Assembly: GCA_030668465.1 (NCBI GenBank)
Contig: DAOUTX010000070.1
Coordinates: forward strand, 1 to 6,105
DNA from: Atribacterota bacterium
GTDB taxonomy: Bacteria; Atribacterota; Phoenicimicrobiia; Phoenicimicrobiales; Phoenicimicrobiaceae
Direction of reading: 5' to 3'
DNA: 6,105 bases
Shown here in pieces: positions 5,143 to 6,105 of the stretch. Under the pieces are notes generated by a model that searched no databases, was not told the origin of the DNA, and saw nothing but the letters and a program-made list of their open reading frames with translations. Within the stretch, counting starts at the first letter, position 1. Each line of letters starts with the position of its first letter. Both the position numbers and the translations under genes were made by a program.

Positions 5143-6105
5143 ATGAATTATGGAATAAAGGATATTGATTTAGCTAATAAAGGGAAAGATAAAATTGAAT
5201 GGGCTGAAAAACAGATGCCCGTTCTTTCAAGTATAAGAAAAAGATTTAGTAAAGAAAAACCTCTAAAGGGAATTAGAATAGCTGCTTGCCTCCATGTAAC
5301 TACCGAAACAGCTAATCTGGTGAGAACTTTAAAAAAAGGAGGTGCAGAAGTATCTCTATGTGCTTCTAATCCTCTAAGCACCCAGGATGATGTAGCAGCT
5401 TCCCTGGTTAAAGATTTTAGAATTTCTGTATTTGCTATCAAAGGAGAGGACAAGGAAACTTATTATCGGCATATTGAAAAAGTGCTAAATCGCAAGCCTA
5501 ATATCACTATGGATGATGGAGCAGATCTGATTTCAACTATTCATTCTCAAAAGAAAGAACTAATTGAAGATATTATTGCTGGTACCGAAGAAACCACTAC
5601 CGGAGTTATCCGATTAAGAAGTATGGAAAAAGATAAAGCTTTAAAGTATCCGATTATTGCGGTAAATGATGCACAAACTAAATATCTCTTCGATAATAGA
5701 TATGGTACCGGACAGAGCACCATCGATGGTCTGCTAAGGGCTACTAATATTTTAGTCGCCGGAAAAATATTTGTTATTTGTGGATATGGCTGGTGTGCTC
5801 GAGGTTTAGCGATGAGAGCTGATGGTATGGGCGCTCAGGTGATAATTACTGAAATCGATCCCATGAAAGCATTAGAAGCAGTAATGGATGGCTACCAGGT
5901 TATGCCCATAAAAGAGGCAGCCAAAATCGGAGATATTTTTACAACACTGACTGGTGATATAAACGTAATATCGGTGGAAGAATTTCCTTTAATGAAAGAT
6001 GGAACAATTTTGGCTAATTCGGGGCATTTTAATGTAGAGATTAACATAGGAGCTTTAGAAAAATTATCAGTAAATAAAAAGAAAATTAGAGAGTATATTG
6101 AAGAA
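5143..6105 (+). CDS. ahcY: Adenosylhomocysteinase, short type, 3'-truncated by the window edge
   Basis: NAD-dependent, cytosolic enzyme that reversibly splits S-adenosylhomocysteine into adenosine and homocysteine, relieving product inhibition of methyltransferases. The visible 321 codons run open to the window edge; the short type is about 400-420 residues, so some 80-100 C-terminal residues are missing, including the usual end-of-protein NAD contact. Catalytic positions are recognisable: H51 (CLHVTTETANL), D125 (TMDDGADL), E150 (EETTTGV), K180 and D184 (NDAQTKYLFDNRYGTGQST), H295 (NSGHFNVEIN). The Rossmann motif reads GYGWCARG (214-221), with Ala where the third Gly of GxGxxG is common. The GTGQST stretch and compact length are those of archaeal/Thermotoga-type enzymes. 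Some related archaeal enzymes prefer S-inosylhomocysteine, so the exact nucleoside substrate is not certain. It sits 121 bases after the MBL gene, behind repeat copy B, and may be a separate transcription unit. Confidence 0.95.
   Translation, partial: MNYGIKDIDLANKGKDKIEWAEKQMPVLSSIRKRFSKEKPLKGIRIAACLHVTTETANLVRTLKKGGAEVSLCASNPLSTQDDVAASLVKDFRISVFAIKGEDKETYYRHIEKVLNRKPNITMDDGADLISTIHSQKKELIEDIIAGTEETTTGVIRLRSMEKDKALKYPIIAVNDAQTKYLFDNRYGTGQSTIDGLLRATNILVAGKIFVICGYGWCARGLAMRADGMGAQVIITEIDPMKALEAVMDGYQVMPIKEAAKIGDIFTTLTGDINVISVEEFPLMKDGTILANSGHFNVEINIGALEKLSVNKKKIREYIEE

Noticed and set aside
5148..5453. Minus-strand open frame of about 100 codons opposite ahcY
   Set aside because: It is a shadow of the well-supported ahcY N-terminal domain, with no recognisable motif.

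Overview
This window is an AT-rich bacterial chromosome segment with six genes, all on the + strand, two of them cut by the window edges. The gene order apt - relA/spoT - dtd - metallo-beta-lactamase hydrolase matches the recJ-apt-relA-dtd-MBL-hisS neighbourhood known from many Clostridia and other Gram-positive-type lineages. The last gene is an S-adenosylhomocysteine hydrolase of the short type found in archaea, Thermotoga-like bacteria and other deep-branching anaerobes. Together with the heavy AT bias (AGA, ATA and TTA codons are frequent), this suggests an anaerobic, possibly thermophilic or subsurface bacterium such as a clostridial, Thermotoga-like or Atribacterota-like lineage. The exact phylum cannot be fixed from sequence reading alone.

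Layout: 1-509 is adenine phosphoribosyltransferase, lacking only its first few codons. 510-631 is an AT-rich intergenic region filled by a palindromic repeat (copy A). 632-2779 is a full-length bifunctional (p)ppGpp synthetase/hydrolase whose real start appears to be a rare ATT codon. 2823-3272 is D-aminoacyl-tRNA deacylase. 3305-4306 is a glycerophosphodiester phosphodiesterase-like protein with an extra internal segment. 4398-5021 is a glyoxalase-II-like metallo-hydrolase. 5022-5142 is a second AT-rich intergenic region with a 20-bp perfect palindrome and a second copy of the repeat in inverted orientation (copy B). 5143-6105 is ahcY, truncated at its 3' end.

The genes between the two repeats lie 32 to 91 bases apart and are probably co-transcribed. 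The shared theme is housekeeping: purine salvage using PRPP, the stringent-response alarmone that senses uncharged tRNA, removal of D-amino acids from tRNA, lipid head-group turnover and a detoxification-type hydrolase, followed by recycling of the SAM by-product. I see no defence, mobile or biosynthetic system. The non-routine signals are the ATT start of relA, the inverted pair of roughly 85-91 bp repeats hugging the stop codons of the upstream genes, the enlarged phosphodiesterase placed inside an otherwise conserved block, and a small hairpin that would put the ribosome binding site of the MBL gene in its loop.
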